Positions 9,698 through 19,786 of a DNA stretch of 64,000 nucleotides are shown here, piece by piece. Source of the stretch: Coemansia sp. RSA 487 (Eukaryota; Kickxellomycota; Kickxellomycetes; Kickxellales; Kickxellaceae); assembly GCA_027577595.1 (NCBI GenBank), contig JANBRJ010000005.1, positions 186,001 to 250,000 of the forward strand, given 5' to 3'. How positions within the stretch are numbered: position 1 is the stretch's first letter; every line of letters begins with the position of its first letter. A program made the position numbers and the translations under genes. The notes under the pieces are model-generated. The model did no database searches. It was not told the origin of the DNA and worked only from the letters and a program-made list of their open reading frames with translations.

Positions 9698-10148
9698 CCT
9701 CTTCTTCTTCTTCCTCCTCCTTTTGTTCCAAGTATCCAGCTGCTGTCAGGCTGTGTTTAAAAAGTTTATCAAAAGAAAAAAAAACAAGACAGAGAAGAGA
9801 AAGTGAAAAAAGAATGCTGAATTAAAAAAAAAAAATTGTGCTCTTCCCTTTTCAACAGTCAATTAACCTTGATCAAGCAAGATCAGAGCAGCAAAAGCAA
9901 AGCTCGATTTGTCTGACAAAAATTACAATCATCCTTGGAAAAGAAAAGAAAAAGTTTGGAAAAGATCATCCAAAAATGAGATAATACACCAATATATTCC
10001 TTTTTTTTTCTTTTGTTTAATTTGTTCATCTCGATTTATTATTTTCTTCCTTCAAACGAATAACTATTTTCTTGCAGGGACTTCCTTTTCTCTTTCCTTT
10101 GTCTTGTATACTATTCATCGCCTTTACTTGGAGCAGATATAAAAGAAA
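9698..10148. other. Divergent promoter region, WKF-domain gene and TOM22
   Basis: AT-rich with long T and A tracts (for example 10,001-10,020). No coding frame. It drives two divergently transcribed genes. Confidence 0.5.
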
Positions 10149-10625
10149 ATGGTCAAGGTTGTACAGATTGAGGACCAATCGGACTACGAATCGGATTCGC
10201 AGTACACCACGGATGACGAGAGCGTAGCAACAGTAGACGAAAAGGAAGATGAGTACAGCGACGATGATTTGGACTCTGAGTTTGATGACGAAGATGACTC
10301 GCTTGACGAGTCGTTGCTCGAGCGGCTTGCAGCACTCAAGGACATAGTGCCTGCATCACAACGCAACGCGGTGTCAAATGCAGCTGGCGCTGTTGCAAAG
10401 TGGGGCGGTCTTGGAGCCACTTTGGCAGGAAAGCTGGCGTGGGTGTTCACGACTAGTGCGCTGCTAGTGGTGTTCCCTTTGGCTTTTGAGTCGGATCGCG
10501 AGAAGATGATGATGGAGCAGTGGGGAAATGGGGATCCTGAGCAGGCTGGTATGGCGGCGGCACCGCCGCAGGGCCAGATGATGAGTCCTGGCGTTGCTCC
10601 TGGTCTTGCCCCTGGCCATGCGTAG
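10149..10625 (+). CDS. TOM22: Mitochondrial import receptor subunit Tom22
   Basis: 158 aa, ATG at 10149. Central receptor of the outer-membrane TOM complex. The N-terminus is strongly acidic (Asp/Glu/Ser run, residues about 8-55), as expected for the cytosolic presequence-binding domain. It is followed by the family signature ESLLERLAALKDIVPASQR and a single membrane helix (about residues 92-112, AWVFTTSALLVVFPLAF). The short C-terminal tail is Gly/Met/Pro-rich and faces the intermembrane space. Length and layout match fungal Tom22. Confidence 0.93.
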   Translation: MVKVVQIEDQSDYESDSQYTTDDESVATVDEKEDEYSDDDLDSEFDDEDDSLDESLLERLAALKDIVPASQRNAVSNAAGAVAKWGGLGATLAGKLAWVFTTSALLVVFPLAFESDREKMMMEQWGNGDPEQAGMAAAPPQGQMMSPGVAPGLAPGHA

Positions 10626-11419
10626 CTCCGCTCTTCTTCCTATCGCGAATTGCTTTTATCAAAAAATAGAAACACATTATCTGGGGAGCTACTATAGTGA
10701 TGATAATGTAAGAGAAAGCTACAGATCAAAATGTGCAACATTCAAGAATTGTTTTTTGTTGTCATCGAGTGCAAACAAAAAGAGTAACGAGGAATATGTA
10801 GTTAGAACCTGATTTGGTAAATGTGCATATTGCTTTTGACAGTTTATATCAATTGGTTTCATTTCAGCTGGGATTACCTGTTGTTTGCAACGGCGTATGC
10901 TGCGTTCTTGTAAAAATTCTGGTAGATGAGAGTACAACAGATGTAGGAGGAGGCTACAGAGAATGGCAAAAAAAAGAAGTGGAGAGCAAATAGCAGACAG
11001 TATGGCGGCCGATCGGTTATATAGGAAAGCGAGACCCGCCAAGAACCAAATGGTTTAGCAGCTCAGGACGCAAAAAGGGAGAAAAGTGCCAAGGCAGTTT
11101 ATATACACAACATCGCGATTGTCGTTTTTTGTTTGGAAATCAACCAATATAGAAAGCAGCTACCAAGAAATCAAGCACAGTTGGAGAAATTGGACACCAA
11201 CCTCCGCTAGCTTGGGTTGTGCTGCAATCCAAATGGGGTTATGCTATCGTTGTAAACATTGCAGGTGGGGGGAGAGCATATTTACGTGAACAGTATTGCG
11301 GCCAAGCGTTGCAGCGGGCACAGACTCACAACGAATTAGCCGTCAGCGACGATCGGCGATCGACGGGGTGGTGGTGGACTTGAAAGCATGCAGTGTTGCG
11401 TAATCAAAATCGTAACTTA
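10626..11419. other. Intergenic, 3' flanks of TOM22 and ZW10
   Basis: About 800 bp between two convergent genes, with no gene I can support. A minus-strand frame (10719-11042) lacks an ATG over its hydrophobic part. A splice-acceptor-like TTTCATTTCAG at 10858-10868 precedes a 14-codon hydrophobic frame, too little to call. Confidence 0.45.
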
Positions 11420-13726
11420 TTACTTGTCAGAAACGAAATGATCTGACATGGTTTGCAACCGGGTGATCTGAGATTGGAGCCGTTCCCACTGATTGGTGTA
11501 CTTTGCCACCGGAGCACGTATTCGACGGGCTGTCTGGTGGCTTGGAACGCCAAGCACCGCTGGATCGTCGTAAAGGAACCTATCTTGCAGCGCAACAGCT
11601 GGGGCCACAAGACGGACAATGGCACGGGCGTCCGAGTCCCCTGCAGCCTGGATCTCCTCGAGTCTCAGGGAAACGCACTCAAACACGACGTCGGACAGCA
11701 TCCCAAGCACCTTGAGATGCGTGGAGCGTGGCAAATTCGGGCCTGAAGCCTGCGCTGTCTGAGCAACAACTCCGGTGGCCAGCGCCAGCGTGCGCTCAGC
11801 GTCCTCATAGTCGATTTCAGCGCGGGCTTCCGGCGTGGCCAGCCACTTGGGCTGCATCCACGAGGAGGAGCTGAGGGACTGGCGGACTTGGTCGCGCAGA
11901 CGGTTGAGCAGTGGCGTAAGCACTGACTTGGCCAGCGCACGGTACGACGCAATGACATCGACCAGCGTGGCCGACGCTTTCATCAGGGGCGGCCAATGGC
12001 GTGCGCGCTGGCGGAAGCCAAGTCCCGCCAGGTGGTGGCATATGTAGTTGCAGTCGTTGTAGAGCACAAAGGCACGCTTTGGGCTGACCAGCAAATCGGC
12101 AGCTACTCGCGACTGGCCTGGGACCAGGCATCGGTACAGCGCAAAGGCGTCGCGCATAGCGTAAAAGTACAGCGCCGCGGCAGTGGCATCTTCGGTGTCG
12201 GTGAAGCCGATGGTTTCGCGTGCAAACTCGACCAGCGTCTGCGCACGCACGCTGACAGAGCATCGCGGAAATGACAGCGTTCCATTGTCGTCCTCGTTGT
12301 CGCCGTCCAGCGAGCCGCCGCTGCCAAACACTCCTGATGCTGCGCTCTTCTTGCCGCTCGATTTTTTGCCGTTCTTTCCTTTGCCTGCGTAGTCGCACAG
12401 GATGTCGGTTACGGGCCCGTCGCCGCCGACCACCACGGTGTTGGCGTCGTCGCTGGCCAGAACGCTGGCAACCACAGTCAGCAGATCGCGACGGCGCTTG
12501 GAGACGTAAATTTGCAGCAGCGACCGGATCGAGTCCTTAATGAACAGCGCATCGGCGGCGATCAGACCAAGCTCCAGCCACGCGTCCTCGAGCTCCAGCA
12601 GGGGAACCATGGCGCTGGTGTCCGAGATGCCGGCAATGTCTGCAGGGATCAGCGGCACCAGCAGCGCTTCCTTGAGCAGCGGACATAGCGCTGTCCACAG
12701 CTTGTTCCCCAAGTAGCTGTATAGCTCCGGGTGGTCCTCGACCAGGTTGACGTCACAGAACATGTCCTCGCACATGAACATGAGCACGCGCGTCCACTTC
12801 TCCTTAACTAGCACACACATTGCGCTAGTGCCGTCTCCACCCAGCTGCTGCGGCGAACCGCCAGTTCCTTCGGCAGGGCCCTTCCGCCCAGACGAGTATG
12901 CGCCGATGCCCATTGATGCGAACTGCTTGACGCGCGATGTGGTCAGCGCCTCATGTGGGTTGCGCAGCAACGGAACAAACCAGCGATCAATGAGTGGCTG
13001 CGCCAGCGAATCGATCTTGTCGCGCGCCAAGGCGACGTCCAGCTCCGTCAGTGCAAAGAAGACATCGCTCAAGGCGATTGGGTTTTCATAGGGCACGTTG
13101 TCGTAGTTGGAAGACACGCTGAACGACACTGTGAGCTCGCACACCGATCCGGTGTCGCTGACCTTGTACATTGCGGCCATCAGGTAGTCGAGCTCGGCCC
13201 GCAACGCTGCGCGCTTCTTCAGGTACTGCGTCTGCAGCACGTGGACATGCTCGGCACTGACGATACGCGGACAATCGGTTTCAAGCTCCCGCAGCAGGTC
13301 GTTTGCCTCGGCGACAGAGCTGGCAGCTACCGCGATCTCGCCGTGGAGGATCTGCTCATCAACGTCCTTTAGGTTTGCGTGGGTCTTGGCCAGCCTGACA
13401 ATGGCTCGCAGTGCGCGGCCAATGCTGTCCAGCCGTGCTATGGTGCTGTCAGAGGCAGAGTCTTCGCTGATGCGCGACCGCACCGTCTCGTACTTGTCGT
13501 TTAGCGTGGCAACCTCGTCAAGCGGGTCGTGGCCGTACATGCGCATGCCGACAAAGTCCCGGTGGTGGCTGTTGATGGCCTCATATGTTGACGCTCGCGC
13601 CTGCTCGATCCACACCTCTAGCAAGGCCAGCTGCTCCTCGCTGTCTTTGGCGTTGAAGTCGGCAAACCTGTCGGCGCCGCTGCCCCCGTCCCGCTGCTTG
13701 CCGTATCGCCTATGCCCTCGACTCAT
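11420..13726 (-). CDS. ZW10: ZW10/Dsl1-type tethering and kinetochore protein
   Basis: 768 aa from ATG 13726 (MSRGHRRYG); an in-frame TTG upstream is rejected. ZW10 is a subunit of the NRZ/Dsl1 complex that tethers Golgi-derived vesicles at the ER and, in animals, of the RZZ kinetochore complex. The N-terminal third is helical, with heptad-like stretches around residues 25-190. The strongest match is the C-terminal domain: RCLVPGQSRVAADLL, RAFVLYNDCNYICHHLAGLG and the final Trp/Gln helix (NQWERLQSQITRLQ) follow the ZW10 pattern of a conserved NDCxYxxHH block. A low-complexity Lys/Gly/Ser insert lies at about residues 455-485. Head-to-head with endonuclease V, 258 bp apart. Confidence 0.85.
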   Translation of the reverse strand: MSRGHRRYGKQRDGGSGADRFADFNAKDSEEQLALLEVWIEQARASTYEAINSHHRDFVGMRMYGHDPLDEVATLNDKYETVRSRISEDSASDSTIARLDSIGRALRAIVRLAKTHANLKDVDEQILHGEIAVAASSVAEANDLLRELETDCPRIVSAEHVHVLQTQYLKKRAALRAELDYLMAAMYKVSDTGSVCELTVSFSVSSNYDNVPYENPIALSDVFFALTELDVALARDKIDSLAQPLIDRWFVPLLRNPHEALTTSRVKQFASMGIGAYSSGRKGPAEGTGGSPQQLGGDGTSAMCVLVKEKWTRVLMFMCEDMFCDVNLVEDHPELYSYLGNKLWTALCPLLKEALLVPLIPADIAGISDTSAMVPLLELEDAWLELGLIAADALFIKDSIRSLLQIYVSKRRRDLLTVVASVLASDDANTVVVGGDGPVTDILCDYAGKGKNGKKSSGKKSAASGVFGSGGSLDGDNEDDNGTLSFPRCSVSVRAQTLVEFARETIGFTDTEDATAAALYFYAMRDAFALYRCLVPGQSRVAADLLVSPKRAFVLYNDCNYICHHLAGLGFRQRARHWPPLMKASATLVDVIASYRALAKSVLTPLLNRLRDQVRQSLSSSSWMQPKWLATPEARAEIDYEDAERTLALATGVVAQTAQASGPNLPRSTHLKVLGMLSDVVFECVSLRLEEIQAAGDSDARAIVRLVAPAVALQDRFLYDDPAVLGVPSHQTARRIRAPVAKYTNQWERLQSQITRLQTMSDHFVSDK

Positions 13727-13984
13727 TTTAAATGCGCTTTTAATAGCCAACAAGATTCGGAATGCAATGGGCAAACCGAATAATTAACAAATACAAATTT
13801 AAAGCAACCGCAAAGAGAGAACAAGGAGGGGGAGAAAATCAGCATTTGCTCTTTTTCTGGACTGGTGCATTTTTTTCTCTTCCATGTGCTTTTATTTGTA
13901 TTTATGTCCAATTCGGTAAAGTTGTTTATACTGTTTGACTCTGGACGCCAGTGGGTAAAATTGGAAAAGTGACAGCCGTGAGAA

Positions 13985-14788
13985 ATGACAAGCGCCAGGG
14001 AAAGAACAGCAGAGCTGGCGCAGCAATGGGAGCAGGAGCAGACGGCGCTGCGCAACCGGTGTGAGGAGACCAACCGGGTGGGCTTTAGCGTGGCAGCCGA
14101 CGGCGCAATGGCTGGGCTGGAGCGTGTAGGCGGCGTGGATATCAGCTACCCGAAGCACCTAGCGCACGGGGCGGGCGACTGCGCAATCGTGTCGCTTGTG
14201 GTCCTTTCGTATCCGTCGCTGGAGGTTGTGTACGAGGTAAGCGACTCGGTTCCAATCGACATTCCTTACGTGGCTGGCTACTTGGCCTTCCGCGAGATCG
14301 CCGCGTACCGCCACGCCTTTGCACGCCTTCGCCGCGAAGCCCCGCACATGATGCCGCAGGTGGTGCTGGTCGACGGCAACGGCACGCTGCATCCGCGCCG
14401 CTTCGGGTCTGCATGCCACCTGGGCGTCGATCTGGATGTACCAACCGTCGGCGTGGCCAAAAACTACCTACACATCGACGACCTCGTAGGAACCGATGCG
14501 CGCGAGCTGAAGCACCGCTTTGCCACGCATAGTGGATCCGATGGACAGTCGCGTGATGTTGAGCTGGTGGGCGCCTCAGGCGTGTGCTACGGCATGGCTG
14601 TGGCCCCGGCAGGACCCACTGCCGTCAACCCGATCTTTGTGTCTGTGGGCCACCGCGTGTCCCTTGCCACCGCTGCTGCCGTTGTCCGCGCATGCTCCAT
14701 CCACAGAATCCCCGAGCCCATCCGCGTTGCCGACCAGCATTCGCGCGCTCTGCTGCGCAGCATCGAAAGCAAGCCTACGCCATACTGA
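13985..14788 (+). CDS. ENDOV: Endonuclease V
   Basis: 267 aa, ATG at 13985. Cleaves nucleic acid one nucleotide 3' of inosine; eukaryotic enzymes act mainly on RNA. Catalytic residues are all visible: Asp52 in GGVDISY, Glu104 in VAGYLAFRE, Asp130 in VLVDGNGTLHPRRFG, with His136 in the same loop and Lys159 in VGVAKN. The PYVAGYLAFRE wedge motif of the family is intact. Length is normal for eukaryotic EndoV without extra domains. The gene is GC-rich and intronless. Confidence 0.96.
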   Translation: MTSARERTAELAQQWEQEQTALRNRCEETNRVGFSVAADGAMAGLERVGGVDISYPKHLAHGAGDCAIVSLVVLSYPSLEVVYEVSDSVPIDIPYVAGYLAFREIAAYRHAFARLRREAPHMMPQVVLVDGNGTLHPRRFGSACHLGVDLDVPTVGVAKNYLHIDDLVGTDARELKHRFATHSGSDGQSRDVELVGASGVCYGMAVAPAGPTAVNPIFVSVGHRVSLATAAAVVRACSIHRIPEPIRVADQHSRALLRSIESKPTPY

Positions 14789-16164
14789 CACCACTCTATT
14801 ATTGATAGCGTCTGTATATTTACTCGGCTTTTAATTTCCGTTCACATTAAATTCTGTACTACGCAACAACCTCACCACATACATGGCTTTGCCATCAATT
14901 GACATGAGAAGACGGCAAACTACAAGCCGTGCTTGCAAAGAGGTGGACCGCTTCGCCAATAACAGATGTCTAGCACTTTCAACAAAATGCTGGACCTGAA
15001 GATATAGACCGGCTGCTGTCGTCCATGGTTACGCAAGATCCTCAATTACTTTATTCACCGCCGTTACACAAAGGCAAAGTGTCATTGGATAGGTATCAAA
15101 ATGCAAAGTGCTCAAAAATAAAAAATAAAAAGATTTTTAGGTTACGCAAGACAGACCGCTAAGCCTTGAGTGCTCGGAGCCGCTTTCTTGCGAGAAAGAG
15201 AGAGAAAGAGAGAGGTAGATAGAGAGCATATTTGATCATTTTTCATTTGACAAACCGCTTTTTTATTTTAGATCCGCGCTCCGACATCCGCTCTTCCTCG
15301 GAGAATAACCTAAAACCCCCCAATGTCCTTTTATTTTTCAATCATGGCGCCTCAGCTTGTTCCTGGAATAACGCAGACTTCTGACCACTTACGCCAAGCT
15401 CCTCAGATATCTCCAGTCTATTCACTTCAATGTGTCGTGACCAACTGAAATCCAGCCACCCTTTTCCTTCCTTCTCAAGAGACTAATTTCTTTTGCGGGT
15501 CACACAATCTATTTTTTTCATCGCGGAGAAACGGAGCGAGAAATCATTGTCAGTTCCGTGGATGTTTGCCACACTGGATCTGCGTTAGTATGTTAAAAAG
15601 GTGGCTGGGATGTCCACTTTGTTCTTTGGCATTTACGTGCACCTTGGGAACTTTCCGTTGCTGCTATATTTATTTGGGGAGATGACAGCGGCAAGTTCCT
15701 TTACATTCATTATCGACTTGACCTATCAGACACACATCCGTCATTCCAACTTGCCAAGACAAGGAGGAAAGAAGGGGCCAGCCTCTTCAAGTGAACAAGC
15801 GTCATGGAACTGGAGAAATATTAGGCAAAGAAACAGGTTGGGTTGGGTCCAGACAAAACGGACGTATGGACAATATTAAGCATCTCCCCCCCTTTTGTCG
15901 CATGAATAAAGGAAAAAAAATGTTCTCAAGCTTTTAAACGTGGCGTCATGTTCCCTCCTCTCCCATTCACGTATATAATGCGAGGCACATCCGCCGGATC
16001 CTTCCCATCTTCTCGCCAAAAAAGAATCACTTCCTAATATTTTTCTGCTACTATTCAGCAGCATACATTATCCCTTCCAGCATCCTTGTTAGCCTTCTTA
16101 CATAAGCCATCTGACCGTATTTTGTATTTACCAAACATAAAGTAACATTGCTATTTGTTAAACC
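14789..16164. other. Gene-poor region, includes the acyl-CoA ligase promoter
   Basis: About 1.4 kb with no supportable gene. A GA-rich tract (GAGAAAGAGAGAGAAAGAGAG-like, 15,193-15,213) and pyrimidine tracts are present. The frame 15610-15879 (+) has no family features and is taken as chance. Confidence 0.5.
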
Positions 16165-18127
16165 ATGGTTGTCACATCCACGCTTCCACCAATCGACATC
16201 CCAAACACAAACATCGTCGATTACGTGTTTGGCGAGTGCAAGCGCTTACGCGGGGATGACCACCCTTTGTTTGTTGACTCGTCCACAGGCGACTCGCTCA
16301 CAATAGGCCAAGTCCAGTCAATGACACGCCGTTTTGCCACAGGCTTGCGCAACAAATGCAACATCAGAGCAGGGGACACAGTGGCCATAGTTGCTCGCAA
16401 CAGCGTAAGTATCACAACAAAGATGCGGAAATCATATATGATTGGGTTGCATTTTCCCCACATAAACAAAATAACACTGACATTTCCGATTTCCCCTCAT
16501 GTGCATGTAAATATTGACTAATCATATTACCTGTTTGTTTACAACCCCGTATGGAAGGTTTGGATATTCTTATTTGTCCGCTGCAATTCGGATTATTATT
16601 TTTTCCATTTCCCTGCGCATGTAGATGAATTTTCCGATTGCTGCTTACGGCGTGGTTACGACAGGAGCTATTTGCACACCGGCAAACCCCTCGTACACAC
16701 CCAGCGAGCTGGCGCACCAGCTGACCGACTCCCAGTGCAAGATCGTCATCGTCGGGGATGGCGCCAAGGACACGGTTACAGCGGCCCTGAAGCTGGTGCC
16801 GCAGAAAGTGGAGCATGTTTTGATGATGGACGAGACAAAGTCCCTGTGCAGCCAATCGATATTTGAGATCATGGGCTCAGAAGATGACGAAGAGGACACG
16901 GTAACTGCCGCCCTCTTTTCGGCATCCGGCCGGCCGTCGGACATTGCCAACGCCCCTGCATACCTGTGCTACTCTAGTGGCACAACCGGCAAACCCAAAG
17001 GGGTGCTGCTTACGCACAGAAACATGGTAGCCAATGCGATGCAGATCAACGGCCTGAAGCAGCTGGACGAGCCCCTGGCGGCCGACTCTGTTGCCAGCAA
17101 GCAAGGGTACGAGACGTTCCTGGGGCTTGCGCCCTTTTGCCACGCCTACGGCCTTTCGTATGTGCTCCACAGCTCCGTCTCCCTAGGTGGCAAGATTGTC
17201 ATAATGCCCAGCTACTCGTTTGACAAGTTCCTCGCCGCCGTCACGGACTACAGAATCACATTCGGCTACTTGGTGCCGCCGATCGTCTGCGCGCTGTCCA
17301 AGGACCCACGTGTCGATGAGTACAATCTGTCAAGCATGCATACTATCTTGTCGGGCGGCGCAGCGCTCAGCCCGTCCTTGATCGAGACAACCGAGGAGCG
17401 GCTCCGGGGCGTGCGTGTCATCCAGGGCTACGGAATGACTGAGATGTGTCCTGCAATTACGATGCTTGCAACGTGCCATAGGAACCCCTTCTCAATCGGC
17501 ATACTCATGCCCAACTGCGAAGCCAAGGTGGTCGACAGCGAGAACAACGAGATTGACCCAGCCGAGAGCGGCGAGCTGTGCTTCAAGGGACCCAACGTTA
17601 TGCCCGGGTACCTCAACAACCAGGCGGCCACCGACCATATCTTCGACTCCGACGGATTCCTCCATACCGGTGATATCGGGCACATTGATGCCGAAGGCTT
17701 CTTCTACATCACCGACCGCAAGAAGGAAATAATAAAGTACAAGGGCTTCCAAGTATCGCCCTCGGAGCTCGAGAGCATCTTGGCCGAGCACCCAGATATC
17801 GAGGACGCCGCAGTCATGTCCGTGTACGACGATAACCAAGCGACTGAGATCCCTAGGGCCTATTTCGTGCTTGCCAAGCACGCTTTTGAGGATTCGAACA
17901 GCTGCGATAGCGGGTACATGCCGGGCGTTGCCGAAGACATCGCCCGTGGTCAAGCTGTCGTCGATTGGCTTCACGAACGCGTTGCGCGGTACAAGCGCTT
18001 GCGTGGCGGCTTCATCCTTATCGACAATATTCCGAGAAGCCCTGCCGGCAAGATTATCCGCAACTCGCTGCGCAACATGGAGCATGTCACGTCGCGCGAG
18101 TCGAGCACTGCCTCCAGCACAATCTAA
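16165..18127 (+). CDS. Acyl-CoA/4-coumarate:CoA ligase-like AMP-forming enzyme
   Basis: Two exons, 16165-16404 and 16625-18127, with a 220-nt phase-0 intron (donor GTAAGT at 16405, acceptor TAG ending 16624), giving 580 aa. The junction reads VARNS/MNFPIAAYGV and restores the family's alignment. ANL-superfamily motifs: P-loop YSSGTTGKPKGVLLTHRN (A3), YGMTEM (A5), TGDIGHIDAEGF (A7), DRKKEIIKYKGFQVSPSELE (A8) and PRSPAGKIIRNSLR with the catalytic Lys (A10). Overall layout is 4CL/firefly-luciferase-like and the substrate is probably a medium or long-chain or aromatic acid. The C-terminus (SSTASSTI) is not a PTS1 peroxisomal signal, unlike many relatives, so a cytosolic location is possible. Confidence 0.92.
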
Positions 18128-18381
18128 ACCAACAACGAGTGGGCGCTGTTTTTGTTGGTGCATTTCGCATTTTACCTGTTACAACTAGTTCATTACCATC
18201 TGCCATTTTGATATCTTTTTTCTTTTTTTTTCTTTTTTCTTTTTTGCCAAATATTGTCGTTTCAACTACGAAAAGAAAGAAAGAGAGAGAGAGAGAGAGA
18301 AAAAAACGAAAACAACAGAAACACTAAATGTGGATATAATTGGGGGGATATTTGCTAATTTGATAGAAAAATGAGTTAGAA
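18128..18381. repeat. Pyrimidine tract and GA microsatellite between convergent genes
   Basis: A long T/C tract (about 18,212-18,245) is followed by a (GA)n run at about 18,284-18,300. It sits between the 3' ends of the acyl-CoA ligase and the PP4 catalytic gene. Simple-sequence DNA only. Confidence 0.7.
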
Positions 18382-19302
18382 TTACAAGAAATAGTCGGGA
18401 GCTGGCTTCTTTGCCGGCATGCCTCTGGCCTCCTGGGGCGCAGCCTCAAAGATCTTAAAGTTGGAGGCCAGATTCTCGTCAAACTCCAAGATGGCTGCGA
18501 CGTTTCCGCACCGATAACAGTAGTTTGGAGCCGACCATACGGTAACGCATGTTGAGTCAAACATATGCTTGTACCCTTCCATGACCAGCTGGTGCGCACG
18601 GGCGATCAGCTCCAGGTTATTGGTATGCAAGAAGGAGCGAACAACGTCGCCTCCAAAGAGATACCCGGCGCCACGGGGGCTCAGACTCCATCCGACGACG
18701 TCCTCGGGGTCGGACCACAGGAGGTCGCACATTGCGCCCTCGTGCGGAACCTCTTGCTTCCGGTCGATCATCCGGATCTGGTCCACTGTGTTGATGACCG
18801 GCGACAGTCCGCCGTGCACGCACAGGATCCTGTCGTCAATGATGGCCACAAGACTCATATAGTCGAAGACCTCACAGCAGTTGCGCCACACGTTGGCCGA
18901 CCCGTACTTGCGCATGCATTCATCGTAGAACCCATACACCTGCGTGATCTGTCTGCTCTCGTGGTTCCCACGCAGCAACGAGATCCGGTCCGGGTACCTT
19001 ACCTTGAGCGCCAGCAGAAGAAGGAACGTTTCGACGCTGTAGAACCCACGGTCCACAAAATCCCCCATGAACAGGTAGTTTGTATCGGGACATTCGCCAC
19101 CCACGGTGAAAAGCTCTTGCAGGTCGTAAAACTGTCCGTGAATATCGCCGCATATCGTCACCGGCGCATCTACGCGCTGCACATTGCTTTCCTCGATGAA
19201 TATCTCGCGCGCTTTGTTGCACAGCTCTTTGACCTCGCTTTCTGAGATTATCTCGCACCGCCGAAGCTGCTCGATTTGTCTGTCCAAATCGCTTTGAACC
19301 AT
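18382..19302 (-). CDS. PPH3: Protein phosphatase 4 catalytic subunit
   Basis: 306 aa, ATG at 19302. PPP-family Ser/Thr phosphatase. Metal and catalytic motifs: [28 protein letters not shown] and the HGGLSP loop. The opening [21 protein letters not shown], the [14 protein letters not shown] segment and the C-terminal [21 protein letters not shown] match PP4C better than PP2A or PP6. The DYFL terminus is the carboxyl-methylation signal. Expected to act in DNA-damage checkpoint recovery and centrosome/kinetochore control. A poly-T run directly upstream of the start (19,303-19,315) is the A-rich leader on the coding strand. Confidence 0.96.
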   Translation of the reverse strand: MVQSDLDRQIEQLRRCEIISESEVKELCNKAREIFIEESNVQRVDAPVTICGDIHGQFYDLQELFTVGGECPDTNYLFMGDFVDRGFYSVETFLLLLALKVRYPDRISLLRGNHESRQITQVYGFYDECMRKYGSANVWRNCCEVFDYMSLVAIIDDRILCVHGGLSPVINTVDQIRMIDRKQEVPHEGAMCDLLWSDPEDVVGWSLSPRGAGYLFGGDVVRSFLHTNNLELIARAHQLVMEGYKHMFDSTCVTVWSAPNYCYRCGNVAAILEFDENLASNFKIFEAAPQEARGMPAKKPAPDYFL

Positions 19303-19786
19303 TTTTTTTTTTGCTATTCTGAAAAAAGTGTTTAGATGGATTTGGCAAGTTAAAGCTGTTCTCGATGAGTCTAGATAATTGAATAAAAAGGGGAAAGAAA
19401 AGTAAAGCCAAAAGAGTGTAAAAACGATTGATTGTATTCACAAAAGTGCTTAGATAGAAATTTGCAAGAAAAAAAAAGATATGCAAGAAGTCCAATAAAA
19501 AAAAGTTGCTTGACCAAAAAAAAACTGAGCAACATTGCAGATTACAAATTGTGCAAAAACAAAGGAGTGCACACTTATTCCCCAGGTTTTTCTCTTATAA
19601 AAGATGCTTCTTTTATTTAAAAAAAAAAATATATATATATGTATATATTAGCAAAAATGACAAGGATAGGAAGTTAATTACAAGTATGCAACACGAGCAA
19701 GGAGACAAAGAAAAAGAACGAAGGAAGCAAAAAAAGTATATCAAGAAACACATTTAGTTATCCTTTAACGTTTAATTTTTTTTTTT
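19303..19786. other. Intergenic, PP4 promoter and copper-fist gene 3' flank
   Basis: Very AT-rich with A and T homopolymers and an (AT)n stretch at about 19,629-19,650. No coding potential seen. Confidence 0.55.

Noticed and set aside
10719-11042. Hydrophobic minus-strand frame between TOM22 and ZW10
   Set aside because: Starts at a non-ATG codon; the first ATG comes after the hydrophobic part.
15610-15879. Plus-strand 90-codon frame in the 14.8-16.2 kb gap
   Set aside because: Hydrophobic start but no family match and no conserved-looking segment.
18284-18300. (GA)n run as a functional site
   Set aside because: Simple-sequence DNA between convergent genes; nothing points to a function.
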